Source: an uncultured Collinsella sp.
GTDB taxonomy: Bacteria > Actinomycetota > Coriobacteriia > Coriobacteriales > Coriobacteriaceae
NCBI GenBank assembly: GCA_902490445.1
Contig: CABUDZ010000022.1
Coordinates: 1 to 24,767, forward strand
DNA length: 24,767 nucleotides
Reading direction: 5' to 3'
A model generated the notes under the pieces. That model was not told the origin of the DNA and did not search any database. It saw nothing but the letters and a program-made list of their open reading frames with translations. The translations under genes were made by a program, and so were the position numbers. Shown here one piece after another: positions 1-7,788 of this stretch (positions are counted from its first letter, which is position 1; each line of letters starts with the position of its first letter).

Positions 1-1232
1 GCAATCAGAAGGTTGCAGATGATACAGAAGACGAATACTCCTTGGAAAGACCCTGCCATACCGTAAACCTTCATCATGACTGGCATTCCGAAAGCTCCGA
101 CAACATAGCCCGCTGAGCAAATAATCGAATAGATCCTTCCAAAATCGCGTGATCCGAAGAGCGAGAGGAGAATCATCGGCATTGCAGTTCCAACGATGGC
201 GAACATGACGTCGTTTACGCCGGCCGCGATGATGGAAACGGTCTCGTTGCTTCCGCCAAAGATGAGAAGTAGGAATGAAAGAATGCTGACTCCCGTCCAT
301 GCGACCGTTGCTTTAATAGCACCGAGCTTGTCGCATGTTTTGCCTACGAAGGGATTTAGGAAAATATCGGAGAGCGAAGCCGCCGAAACCATTAGGCTTC
401 CCACGATGGGATTGAAGCCGACCTCGCTTGCATAGGTCGGGAACAGCTGGTTCATGCAGCAGGTGAGTTGCGCCACGCAGAGCAGAAGGGCGCAGAGAAT
501 AAAAGATGGCGTTTTCGCGGCATCGCGGAGCGCCATGCCCGAAGAGACATCTTCCTTTTCATCGGCGCTGTAGCTCTCATGGGTTTCGGAGGTAGTCTCT
601 CCGTACGGAAGCATATTGCGATCAGAAGGCTTAAGGCGAATGATAAATGCGCTTGTGGGCAATATCATGGCTGCAGAAACGGCCGCAAGTACGATGTAAC
701 CCGTACGCCAGCCTTGCTGCTCGATGACCAGTGTAATGACAGGACTCAATAGCAGCGTGCAGAGAGAATTAACGCCCCACGCAAGGCCGATGGCAAGACC
801 AGACGATTTACTGAACCATTGGTCAATGACATCGGACATGCAGACACCCGTTGTGAACGAAAAGCAGATGCCGATCACTGCGGCGGAGACGATGAACATC
901 CAGACCTCGGTGTAGAACGCCATTGCGGCGCCGGCGGCAATAAGGACGAGTTCAACGCAAATATGCCATGGTTTGCCGATTACTTTTGGAATGAAACGAC
1001 TCAAAAGCGGAAGCCCAAGCGCAAGGCCAAGAAGAATCGCGGTGAAATAGAAAGAGAAAGAAGTGTAGTCAAAGCCCAGGTCTTCACATACAGGAGCGAT
1101 GAATGAGCCGGCAATGATGCTGTAGGTGCCGGTTGTTCCCGCAGACATTAAACCGAGCGCAATAACGACAATCCAAGCAAATGCGCCGCTCTCACGGGGG
1201 CGGTCCTTTTCGGCTGGTGCGATGAGAGTCAT
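1..1232 (-). CDS. MFS transporter, C-terminus beyond window edge
   Basis: Reading the minus strand from the ATG at 1232 gives about 410 uninterrupted codons that run off the left edge. The protein starts MTLIAPAEKDRPRESG and is then almost entirely hydrophobic helices separated by short loops, as in a 12-helix major facilitator carrier. Recognisable stretches are GSFIAPVCEDLGFDYTSFS after helix 1, a polar central loop (KPSDRNMLPYGETTSETHES) between helices 6 and 7, and NPIVGSLMVSAASLSDI in the second half. The overall look is closest to the oxalate/formate-antiporter-like MFS proteins common in Coriobacteriia. The substrate cannot be read from the sequence. A GGAG ribosome site lies 6 nt before the ATG. 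A promoter overlapping a palindrome lies upstream, so a local repressor is likely. Family is well supported; substrate is unknown. Confidence 0.88.
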   Translation of the reverse strand, partial: MTLIAPAEKDRPRESGAFAWIVVIALGLMSAGTTGTYSIIAGSFIAPVCEDLGFDYTSFSFYFTAILLGLALGLPLLSRFIPKVIGKPWHICVELVLIAAGAAMAFYTEVWMFIVSAAVIGICFSFTTGVCMSDVIDQWFSKSSGLAIGLAWGVNSLCTLLLSPVITLVIEQQGWRTGYIVLAAVSAAMILPTSAFIIRLKPSDRNMLPYGETTSETHESYSADEKEDVSSGMALRDAAKTPSFILCALLLCVAQLTCCMNQLFPTYASEVGFNPIVGSLMVSAASLSDIFLNPFVGKTCDKLGAIKATVAWTGVSILSFLLLIFGGSNETVSIIAAGVNDVMFAIVGTAMPMILLSLFGSRDFGRIYSIICSAGYVVGAFGMPVMMKVYGMAGSFQGVFVFCIICNLLI

Positions 1233-1262
1233 GGTTACTCCGTTTCTATCGGCAATGCAACC

Positions 1263-1286
1263 TATATGCCTACCGATAGGTATATA
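1263..1286. promoter_or_regulatory. Operator-like palindrome upstream of the MFS gene
   Basis: TATATGCCTA (1263-1272) and TAGGTATATA (1277-1286) are inverted arms with one mismatch around a 4-nt centre. The palindrome ends 31 bp upstream of the MFS start codon and overlaps the likely -10 region, the usual place for a TetR- or MarR-type repressor site. No regulator gene for it is visible in the window. Confidence 0.55.
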
Positions 1287-1307
1287 AAGATGGAGATTCT
1301 TCGTCAA
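1279..1307 (-). promoter_or_regulatory. Candidate promoter for the MFS gene
   Basis: On the minus strand TTGACG (1307-1302) is followed after 17 nt by TATACC (1284-1279), with TATATA as an alternative at 1286-1281. The -35 box is good and the -10 box is moderate. The -10 lies inside the palindrome at 1263-1286, consistent with repression by occlusion. Confidence 0.45.
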
Positions 1308-1360
1308 GTGTTAAGCGGGGAGCGGGGACCCTTAACGTGCCGAACGGTAATTGGGCCCCC

Positions 1361-1393
1361 AATGTGACAAAGGGACTGTCCCTTTGTCACATT
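1361..1393. repeat. Hairpin-only copy of the 85-bp repeat family
   Basis: This is a perfect inverted repeat with 15-bp arms (AATGTGACAAAGGGA at 1361-1375 and its reverse complement at 1379-1393) around CTG. It matches the second hairpin of the composite repeats at 4773-4857 and 10743-10827. It touches the last bases of the ABC transporter stop codon, so it may also protect or terminate that mRNA. No T-run follows on either strand, so it is not a standard intrinsic terminator. A smaller hairpin, ATTGGG/CCCAAT, lies beside it at 1350-1363. Confidence 0.75.
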
Positions 1394-4300
1394 ATTCGGA
1401 GCGTAGGGCTTCCACAGGGTCTTTCTTGGATGCGCTGCGAGCAGGCAGCAGGCCGGCAACGACCGTCAGCAGCACCGAAATTACAATGAGCATCAGCGCG
1501 TCTTGAACGGGCAGGCTCATCAGGTTGGGCACCTGCTTGGCCGCAAGCGCCCAGGCATTAACCGGAAAGCTCACGGCCACCACGACGACAATGGCAAAGA
1601 CGCCGGCAATGAGGCCTTCGATAAAGGTCTCGGCATTAAATACGTTGGCCACGTTGCGCTTTGACGCGCCGATCGCGCGCAGGATGCCAATCTCCTTTTT
1701 GCGCTCCAGCACGCTGATGTAGGTGATGATGCCGATCATGATGGAGCTCACCACCAAACTGATACTCACGAATGCGATGAGCACCAAGCTGATGGTGTTC
1801 ACAATGTCGGTCACCGAACCCATGATGATGCCCATGTAGTCTGTGTACGTAATTGCCCGATCATCGTGGCCAGCGGCTTTGACCTGCTTGTTGTACGCAT
1901 CGATATGGTCGAGTACGCGCTCTTTGGCCTCAAAGTCACGCGGGAAAATCTTGACCGAAATGGGGTCTGCCTCATCCGCATAGCCCAACGTGGTCAGATT
2001 GTTGTCGTAGGTGAGCTTCGACGCCTTGGCGTAACTCATCATGAGCGAACTCAGGTCCTCGGCGTCCATGTTGAAATGGATGGCGCGGGCAAAGGCGCTC
2101 GCATCCACGCGCATGGCGCTCGCCAGGTTGGCAAAACTCGAAGACATCTGCGTAGCCATCTGTCCCATGAGCCCCGCCGCACCTGCTTTAAGCTGGGACG
2201 ATACAGTTGTCGCAATCTGGTCGCTGATTGTCTTGGTTACCTGGCGCATTGCCTGCTGCAGATACGGAGCCAGCTGTTTTTGCACATAGTCGGTCATCGC
2301 CTGCTGGAGACGCTCTGCCAGGGCATCGCCGCCGAGCGCCTTCAATTGAGCCAGGCATTGCTGTGCCGCGGCATCATGCTCAAGATACGTCGAGAATGCG
2401 GCAGCGAGCTTTGATGCGTCCTTAAGATCTTCGGACGACAGCGCCTTAAACTGATCAGACTGCAAAAAGCCCTCAAACAGCTGGTTGGCAAGCGTTCCCA
2501 CCTGCTGCATTTGCTCGGGCGTGAGCTCCAGACCGTCAAAGACGCCCGAGAAATCTGGAGCCGGCGCTTTGGCCATGATGTCGCTGAAGTCGATATCCTT
2601 GCCTACGCCCGAAAGGTCAATATCCAACCCGGACAAATCAAGACCCGACAGGTCCATACCGCCGGCTGCACCCGAGAGCACAGATGTATCGAACGAAAAC
2701 GCACTCTTCAGCGCCGCCTCGTCCACACTAAACATGCTGCCCAGATCCACGCCTTGCTTGGCCTCGCCCTGCAGTTCATCGAAAGTTTTGCCCGTAAAGA
2801 CATCCGTCTCGGGGTGGGCAAGCTGCTCCTGCACGATCTGCGAATCGGCAGCGCGCTCCATAAGCTGGCGAGTCAGCGCATGCGTGTAGGCAATGCCCGG
2901 AGTCAATGCGCTCGCGTTGGCCGTCTCGTTAGGTCGCACCACGCCCACAATGCGCACGTCAATACCGTCGGCAACCTTGGCCGTCATAAAGTCGGCATCG
3001 CCAGACATGTCAGTCCACATGCCGGTCTCTTCGTTTTTGCGATAGGCATCGGCCGGCGACAACACCTTAAACGTGGTAGACAGCGCATCGTCGTAGGTAA
3101 AGTCGGTGCCGGTCTCGGGCGTTTCGACCCCACCGTCAGCCGTCATAGCGCTGTTTACCAGATCGTTGAGCTCATCGATATCCAGCACACCGATGCTATA
3201 GAGCGTATAGTCGCCCACCGTGCCGCGGCTCGAAAGCACCATCACGGCTTCGTTAGCAGACGTGGGCCAATGACCGGCGACGACATCGTACTGGCTGTCG
3301 AGCAGGCTCTGGTCGTCAATCATCTCGTTAAAGACCGAGGTTCCCATGGATTCCATGCTCACTGTTGCCGCCGAGCTCGCGCCTCCGCTCATGGCCTCGG
3401 TCATGGCGTTGGGCACCAGCCGGACAGGCTTCTCATCGCCCTTGCCGGCACGATAGACAACCGGCGATACACCGTAGCCGTACTGAATGGCGTTGACCTC
3501 TTTATCGATGCCGTCGCCACCGGCATCGAGCCATGCCTTAAAGCTCGTCATGTCGTTGGACTTAACGCTCGCAAACATATCCTTTACGGCCGTGACCACA
3601 GGAATCTTATCGGTTCCCTTAGCCTTGCCGCCGGCACTGTCGTCGGACGAATCCACGTTTTCAGGCGAGTCATCATCCGTGCCCCCCTGTCCGCCCATCA
3701 TAGACGACAGGTCGTAATCTTGTTTGGAAATCGTAAGCGGGTAGCTTGAGAGCGTGTCCTCCTCGACCTTTTTGATGTAGCCGTTTACGCCGTTGGAGAG
3801 CGCCAGAATCGCCGCGATGCCAATAATGCCAATCGAACCTGCAAAGGCAGTCATGGCCGTACGGCCCTTCTTGGTCATGAGGTTTCGGGCAGAAAGCCCC
3901 AGCGCCGTCACAAAGCTCATCGAGGTTTTGCGCGTGGGCTTGGCCTCGCGACGTGCGGCCTCGGCAGCATCAAAGGGATCTGAATCGTCGGTGATCTTGC
4001 CGTCCGCCAGTGTGACGATGCGCGTGGCGTACCTGTATGCCAACTCGGGATTGTGCGTGACCATGATGACCAAACGATCGCGCGAAACATCCTTGAGCAA
4101 ATCCATGACCTGTACGGATGTCGTTGAGTCCAAGGCGCCGGTCGGCTCGTCAGCCAGCACAATCTCGGGATCGTTGATTAAGGCGCGGGCGATGGCGACG
4201 CGCTGCATCTGCCCGCCCGAAAGCTGGCTCGGGCGCTTGTCAACGTGCTCGCCCAGGCCAACTGCCTCGAGCGCCTTGCGCGCACGCTGGCGGCGCTCGG

Positions 4301-4646
4301 CACGCCCCACGCCCGTGAGCGTAAGCGCCAGCTCCACGTTTTCCAAAATGGTCTGATGCGGAATGAGGTTGTAGCTCTGAAACACAAAGCCAATGCGATT
4401 GTTTCTGTAGGCATCCCAATCGCGGTCGCTGAAGTCCTTGGTCGAGATGCCATCGATCAGCAGGTCGCCGGAATCGAAATGGTCGAGTCCACCAATGACG
4501 TTGAGCATCGTAGTTTTACCCGAGCCCGAAGGACCCAGGATGGCTACAAACTCGTTATCGCGAAAAGACAGGCTTACGCTGTCGAGCGCTACCTGCGTAA
4601 ACGACTGCGTAACGTACCTTTTGCAAATAACTCTGAGATCCAGCAT
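1392..4646 (-). CDS. MacB-type ABC transporter, fused ATPase and FtsX permease
   Basis: The product is a single chain of 1084 residues. The N-terminal ATPase has Walker A GPSGSGKTT (38-46), a Q-loop near 90, signature LSGGQ (142-146), Walker B IVLADE (162-167) and the H-loop His198. One membrane helix (about 259-287) follows, then an unusually long extracytoplasmic region (about 288-935), then three helices of an FtsX domain (about 951-978, 1010-1036, 1050-1069) ending in PARSASKKDPVEALRSE. This is MacB/LolCDE (type VII) architecture; such pumps use mechanotransmission to act on periplasmic or cell-surface substrates. The ECD is far larger than MacB's and carries DLSGL-type repeats. I chose the ATG at 4646 over the in-frame TTG at 4655, because GGGAGG abuts the TTG but sits 9 nt before the ATG. 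No membrane-fusion or substrate partner is adjacent. Function beyond class is unknown. Confidence 0.93.
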   Translation of the reverse strand: MLDLRVICKRYVTQSFTQVALDSVSLSFRDNEFVAILGPSGSGKTTMLNVIGGLDHFDSGDLLIDGISTKDFSDRDWDAYRNNRIGFVFQSYNLIPHQTILENVELALTLTGVGRAERRQRARKALEAVGLGEHVDKRPSQLSGGQMQRVAIARALINDPEIVLADEPTGALDSTTSVQVMDLLKDVSRDRLVIMVTHNPELAYRYATRIVTLADGKITDDSDPFDAAEAARREAKPTRKTSMSFVTALGLSARNLMTKKGRTAMTAFAGSIGIIGIAAILALSNGVNGYIKKVEEDTLSSYPLTISKQDYDLSSMMGGQGGTDDDSPENVDSSDDSAGGKAKGTDKIPVVTAVKDMFASVKSNDMTSFKAWLDAGGDGIDKEVNAIQYGYGVSPVVYRAGKGDEKPVRLVPNAMTEAMSGGASSAATVSMESMGTSVFNEMIDDQSLLDSQYDVVAGHWPTSANEAVMVLSSRGTVGDYTLYSIGVLDIDELNDLVNSAMTADGGVETPETGTDFTYDDALSTTFKVLSPADAYRKNEETGMWTDMSGDADFMTAKVADGIDVRIVGVVRPNETANASALTPGIAYTHALTRQLMERAADSQIVQEQLAHPETDVFTGKTFDELQGEAKQGVDLGSMFSVDEAALKSAFSFDTSVLSGAAGGMDLSGLDLSGLDIDLSGVGKDIDFSDIMAKAPAPDFSGVFDGLELTPEQMQQVGTLANQLFEGFLQSDQFKALSSEDLKDASKLAAAFSTYLEHDAAAQQCLAQLKALGGDALAERLQQAMTDYVQKQLAPYLQQAMRQVTKTISDQIATTVSSQLKAGAAGLMGQMATQMSSSFANLASAMRVDASAFARAIHFNMDAEDLSSLMMSYAKASKLTYDNNLTTLGYADEADPISVKIFPRDFEAKERVLDHIDAYNKQVKAAGHDDRAITYTDYMGIIMGSVTDIVNTISLVLIAFVSISLVVSSIMIGIITYISVLERKKEIGILRAIGASKRNVANVFNAETFIEGLIAGVFAIVVVVAVSFPVNAWALAAKQVPNLMSLPVQDALMLIVISVLLTVVAGLLPARSASKKDPVEALRSE

Positions 4647-4867
4647 GGACGGCAACCTCCCTCGCGCGGGCGCGCTCGCCCGCTCCCCCGCCGTTCACGT
4701 TCGGCGCGTTTGTCCTACTCTATCCTCATTTTTGGCCGATACCAGTGAGGAATGTAACGAACCGCGCCAAAAAACGAACGGGACAGCACGCCGCATGGCG
4801 CACCATCCCGCATATAACATCCCCGATGCGACAAAGAGGCTGTCACTTTGTCACATTCCAATGCGCG
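4647..4867. other. Intergenic region between flavoprotein and ABC transporter genes
   Basis: This stretch holds the GC-rich leader of the ABC transporter mRNA (minus strand, with GGGAGG ahead of its ATG) and one copy of the 85-bp double-hairpin repeat (4773-4857). I find no convincing -35/-10 pair. No ORF here looks like a gene. Confidence 0.6.
4773..4857 (+). repeat. 85-bp double-hairpin repeat, copy 1
   Basis: This 85-bp segment aligns without gaps to 10743-10827, with 70 of 85 bases identical by hand count. The first half forms an imperfect hairpin from CGGGACAG and CCATCCCG. The second half forms a hairpin around GACAAAG/CTTTGTC. It lies 10 bp past the stop of the CoA-disulfide-reductase-like gene. 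The many differences within paired arms indicate an old, decaying copy. It is probably a REP- or MITE-like element; no transposase is nearby. Confidence 0.75.
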
Positions 4868-6559
4868 CTACTTTTCGAGCCCGCACGGCATAACGTTAGC
4901 GCTGCCGCGGCGAGCCTCAGTCACGGCTGCAAAGAAGCGATAGCCGCCCGAGAAGTTAAAGCACTCAAAGCCATGCTGCGCCAAAATACGGCAAGCAATG
5001 TAGCTGCGAATGCCGCTCTGGCAAATCACGTAGACCGGCTTGGCCCGGTCGAGCTCGCCCAGGCGATTGCGCAGATCATCGACGGGAATGTTTACGAAAC
5101 CATCGATATGCCCGCGCTCATACTCCCCTTCCGTACGAACATCGAGCAGCTGCACGCTGCCATCGCGTGGCAAGTTGGGCTCATCCCCCCAATGCCACTG
5201 CGCCAGTATGCCGCGATTGAGGTTCTCGATCATAAAGCCCGCCATATTGACGGGATCCTTCGCCGATGAATACGGCGGCGCGTATGCTAGGTCCAAATCC
5301 TTAAGCCTATCGCCGCGCATGCCTGCCTGGATGGCAGTCGCCAGAACGTCGATACGCTTGTCCACACCATCGATGCCCACGATTTGCGCACCCAGCAGGC
5401 GCAATCCCTGCTTCTCGAAGACAACCTTCATGGTCATGGGCGTTGCACCCGGATAATAACCCGCATGCGAACCGGGCGACAGGACCACGCTGTCGCAGTC
5501 AATTCCCGCCGCGTGTGCCGCCTTTTCGGATAGTCCCGTGCTTGCCGCCGTCAAGTCGAATACCTTGATAACCGATGAGCCCAACGATCCGAGGTAGCAG
5601 CTGTCCATGCCGGCTATGACATCGGCGACGACACGCCCCTGCTTGTTGGCGGGGCCGGCGAGCGAAATGACCGCGTCCTCGCCGGTCACCTGATGCGTGA
5701 CCTGCACGGCATCGCCCACGGCATACACGTCGGCAGCAGAGGTCTCCATGCGGTCGTTGACCACAATAGCCCCCTTGATGCCCAGTTCGAGCCCCGCCTC
5801 TTGCGCCAGATGGCTCTCAGGTGCCACGCCAATGGCAAGCAGCACCATATCGGCTCCGATAGGGTCATCGCCCGCAACATGGGTGACAACGCGGCCATCA
5901 ACTTCCTCAAAACCTGTCACATCGGCCTTGAGGCGCAGATCGATACCGTGCTCACGCACCTCGGTATGCAAAAGGGTCGCCATGTCGTAATCCAGGTTGT
6001 TCATAAGCTGGACGGGACGCTGCAGAAGGGTCACCTGGAGCCCCAGCTCGCACAGATTCTCCGCCGTCTCGACGCCAATGAAGCCGCCGCCGATCACGAC
6101 GGCACTGCTCGGTCGCCGCTCTCGAACATAGCTGTGAATACGCAGCGTGTCCTCAACGGTGCGTAGGCTAAAGATTTTATCCGAGTCGATGCCCGGCAAC
6201 GCAGGGCGAATCGGCTTTGCACCCGGCGACAGGATGAGCTTGTCATACGTCTCGACAAATTCCTCGCCCGTCAGCATATTGCGAACCTCGACCGTATGCG
6301 AATCGGGATGGATGGCAAACACCTCGTGACTCGTCTTGACCGCAATGCGAAAGCGATCCCAAAAGCCCTTGGGAGACTGCAGCGTCAATGCGCTCTCTTC
6401 TTCTATCACGCCGCCAATGTAGTACGGAAGCCCACAGTTGGCATACGATACAAAACCCGTGCGCTCAAAGATGACAATTTGGGCCTGCTCGTCGAGTCTG
6501 CGCAAACGTGCGGCCGCCGATGCGCCGCCCGCGACGCCTCCAACGATAACCACCTTCAT
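4868..6559 (-). CDS. FAD-dependent CoA-disulfide reductase-like protein with C-terminal rhodanese domain
   Basis: The 563-residue protein has an N-terminal FAD-binding motif (VIVGGVAGGASAAARLRR, from residue 4). The single redox cysteine, Cys42, lies in SYANCGLPYYIGG, the signature of CoA-disulfide reductases, NADH oxidases and persulfide reductases. A second nucleotide motif is AVVIGGGFIGVETAENL, and the FAD C-motif is DVYAVGDAVQV. The C-terminal 100 or so residues are a rhodanese domain (LLDVRTEGEYERGHIDG) with active-site Cys513 in CQSGIRSY. This matches the CoADR-RHD fusion, which reduces CoA disulfide or per/polysulfides with NAD(P)H while the rhodanese domain carries sulfane sulfur. The start is the ATG at 6559, with a weak GGTGG 9 nt upstream and a stop codon 2 nt before the ATG. 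A truncated second rhodanese lies immediately upstream. Exact substrate is uncertain. Confidence 0.93.
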   Translation of the reverse strand: MKVVIVGGVAGGASAAARLRRLDEQAQIVIFERTGFVSYANCGLPYYIGGVIEEESALTLQSPKGFWDRFRIAVKTSHEVFAIHPDSHTVEVRNMLTGEEFVETYDKLILSPGAKPIRPALPGIDSDKIFSLRTVEDTLRIHSYVRERRPSSAVVIGGGFIGVETAENLCELGLQVTLLQRPVQLMNNLDYDMATLLHTEVREHGIDLRLKADVTGFEEVDGRVVTHVAGDDPIGADMVLLAIGVAPESHLAQEAGLELGIKGAIVVNDRMETSAADVYAVGDAVQVTHQVTGEDAVISLAGPANKQGRVVADVIAGMDSCYLGSLGSSVIKVFDLTAASTGLSEKAAHAAGIDCDSVVLSPGSHAGYYPGATPMTMKVVFEKQGLRLLGAQIVGIDGVDKRIDVLATAIQAGMRGDRLKDLDLAYAPPYSSAKDPVNMAGFMIENLNRGILAQWHWGDEPNLPRDGSVQLLDVRTEGEYERGHIDGFVNIPVDDLRNRLGELDRAKPVYVICQSGIRSYIACRILAQHGFECFNFSGGYRFFAAVTEARRGSANVMPCGLEK

Positions 6560-6561
6560 AG

Positions 6562-6714
6562 CTAACGCACCACCTTTCCCGTGTAGCCGCTTATGCCGCC
6601 GATATTCTTGACACTGCCATACCCAGAACGCTTAAGAAAACTCACAGCTTGGTTGCTTCGCGCACCGCTCAGGCAATGCACGAAAAGCTGCGTGCCCTTT
6701 CGACGTATACCCAT
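6562..6714 (-). pseudogene. N-terminally truncated rhodanese remnant (50 codons)
   Basis: On the minus strand an ATG at 6714 opens 50 codons that match only the C-terminal half of a single-domain rhodanese: LFVHCLSGARSNQAVSFLK, then a typical ending with NIGGISGYTGKVVR. The active-site loop CLSGARS (Cys16) is intact, but the N-terminal half, including the usual DVRTPEEY-type segment, is missing. Homology stops about 20 bp before the TlpA terminator, so no room is left for the lost part. GGGG lies about 7 nt before the ATG, so translation is possible. The stop codon is 2 nt from the next gene's ATG. It is either a decayed gene or a retained mini-rhodanese in one operon with the flavoprotein; decay is more likely. 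Confidence 0.72.
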
Positions 6715-6732
6715 GATGCTACCCCGAAGCAG

Positions 6733-6760
6733 AAAAAAGAGTCGCTGTTTCCAGCGACTC
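6733..6760 (-). terminator. Intrinsic terminator of the TlpA/redox operon
   Basis: On the minus strand a 9-bp stem, GAGTCGCTG/CAGCGACTC (6752-6760 with 6739-6747), closes on a 4-nt loop and is followed by six T residues (6738-6733). It lies 25 bp past the stop of the thioredoxin-like gene, a textbook Rho-independent terminator. Confidence 0.9.
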
Positions 6761-6785
6761 CCCTTCAGTTGTCTGTCCCACGGAC

Positions 6786-7748
6786 TTACTGTTCGCTCTT
6801 CGCGAGTGCCTGATCGATCAGTTTGTTGAGCGCCTCGCGCTGCTCAGCGGAGTTGATGCCGCCCATGATCGGCTCTCCCACAATGTTACCGTTCTGGTCG
6901 ATCACGTAGGTGGTCGGGAACGAGTACAGGTTGGAGGTGAACTTGCCGGCCTCGCTGTCCGACTTGAACCAGATGTTCTTATACGTCACGCCCTTCTTGG
7001 AAAGCACGTCCTTGGCATCGGCCACCTCGTCTTTGTTGCCGTCGAGCGTAAAGGAATTAACGCCCACGACCTGGCCGCCCTTCTCGGCAAGCTCCTTGTT
7101 GAGCTTCTCCAGATCGCCCAGCTCTCCCACGCACGGCTTGCAGGTGGTAAACCAGAAGTTCATGACGGTGACCTTGTTCTTGGAGAACAGCTCGTCGCTG
7201 TTTACATCGTTGCCGTCCAAGTCCTTGCCCTTAAAGCTGGGGAACTTCGTCTCCCCGCTCTCGCCGTTGGTCATACCCGCGGTCGAGGCATCAACGCTCT
7301 CCCCCTCGCCGGGCGTGCTGCCACATCCGGGGAACTCCTTCTCCAGCGCCATGAGCTTGTCCTCGATCTCCTTGACCTGCTGCGCGCCGGCCTTAAGCGT
7401 CTTAAGCTCGTCAGCCGCAAACTGATCCTTGGCGCCCTCGATGGTATCGAGCAAGAAGTCACCGTAGTTCTTGCCGTCCTCAATCATGGGGGTGTCTTTG
7501 TTGGCCGCAAGGAACACCTTTTCCCATAGGGCGTTATCGCTCGCAAAGATCTCGTTTTCCTTTTGCAGCAGCTGCTGATACAGCTCGGCCGCCTCCTCGG
7601 CACTTGACGGCTTTTGCGCTATGAGCTCGGCAATCTGCGCATCGCCGCTCGTAGCATCCTTCGCGTCGCCCTTGGGGGCAGAGCACGCCGCGAGAGTCAG
7701 CGCCAGCACGGGCAGCATCAACAGAGCCGCAATTTTTGACAGTTTCAT
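6786..7748 (-). CDS. TlpA-like thioredoxin-fold lipoprotein
   Basis: The 320-residue protein starts with a lipoprotein signal, MKLSKIAALLMLPVLALTLAAC, with Cys22 in an LAAC lipobox, so it should be anchored on the outer face of the membrane. Residues about 30-165 are a charged helical region that also contains Cys142 in PGCGS. The C-terminal part (about 168-320) is a TlpA/ResA-type thioredoxin fold with the redox motif CKPC (Cys203, Cys206) in NFWFTTCKPCVGELGDL and the cis-proline loop SFPTTYVID (Pro278). Such proteins reduce or exchange disulfides outside the cell. It is the last gene of the cassette with the 4Fe-4S protein and the CD1871A-like peptide. The ribosome site GGAGG lies 4 nt before the ATG. 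A perfect TATAAT at 7774-7779 may give it an extra promoter. Confidence 0.93.
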   Translation of the reverse strand: MKLSKIAALLMLPVLALTLAACSAPKGDAKDATSGDAQIAELIAQKPSSAEEAAELYQQLLQKENEIFASDNALWEKVFLAANKDTPMIEDGKNYGDFLLDTIEGAKDQFAADELKTLKAGAQQVKEIEDKLMALEKEFPGCGSTPGEGESVDASTAGMTNGESGETKFPSFKGKDLDGNDVNSDELFSKNKVTVMNFWFTTCKPCVGELGDLEKLNKELAEKGGQVVGVNSFTLDGNKDEVADAKDVLSKKGVTYKNIWFKSDSEAGKFTSNLYSFPTTYVIDQNGNIVGEPIMGGINSAEQREALNKLIDQALAKSEQ

Positions 7749-7773
7749 GGTTCCTCCGTTTATATCGAAACTT

Positions 7774-7788
7774 ATTATAGGTACCTAT
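7774..7788 (-). promoter_or_regulatory. TATAAT box overlapping a 12-bp palindrome before the TlpA-like gene
   Basis: A consensus -10 box, TATAAT, reads on the minus strand at 7779-7774, about 26 bp before the TlpA start codon. It overlaps a perfect palindrome, ATAGGTACCTAT (7777-7788), which also covers the upstream gene's stop codon. No good -35 is found 16-18 nt upstream, so the promoter call is tentative. Confidence 0.35.

Noticed and set aside
2511..3749. 412-codon plus-strand open frame opposite the ABC transporter
   Set aside because: It is antisense to a clear gene, His/Arg-rich, with no ribosome site or recognisable domain.
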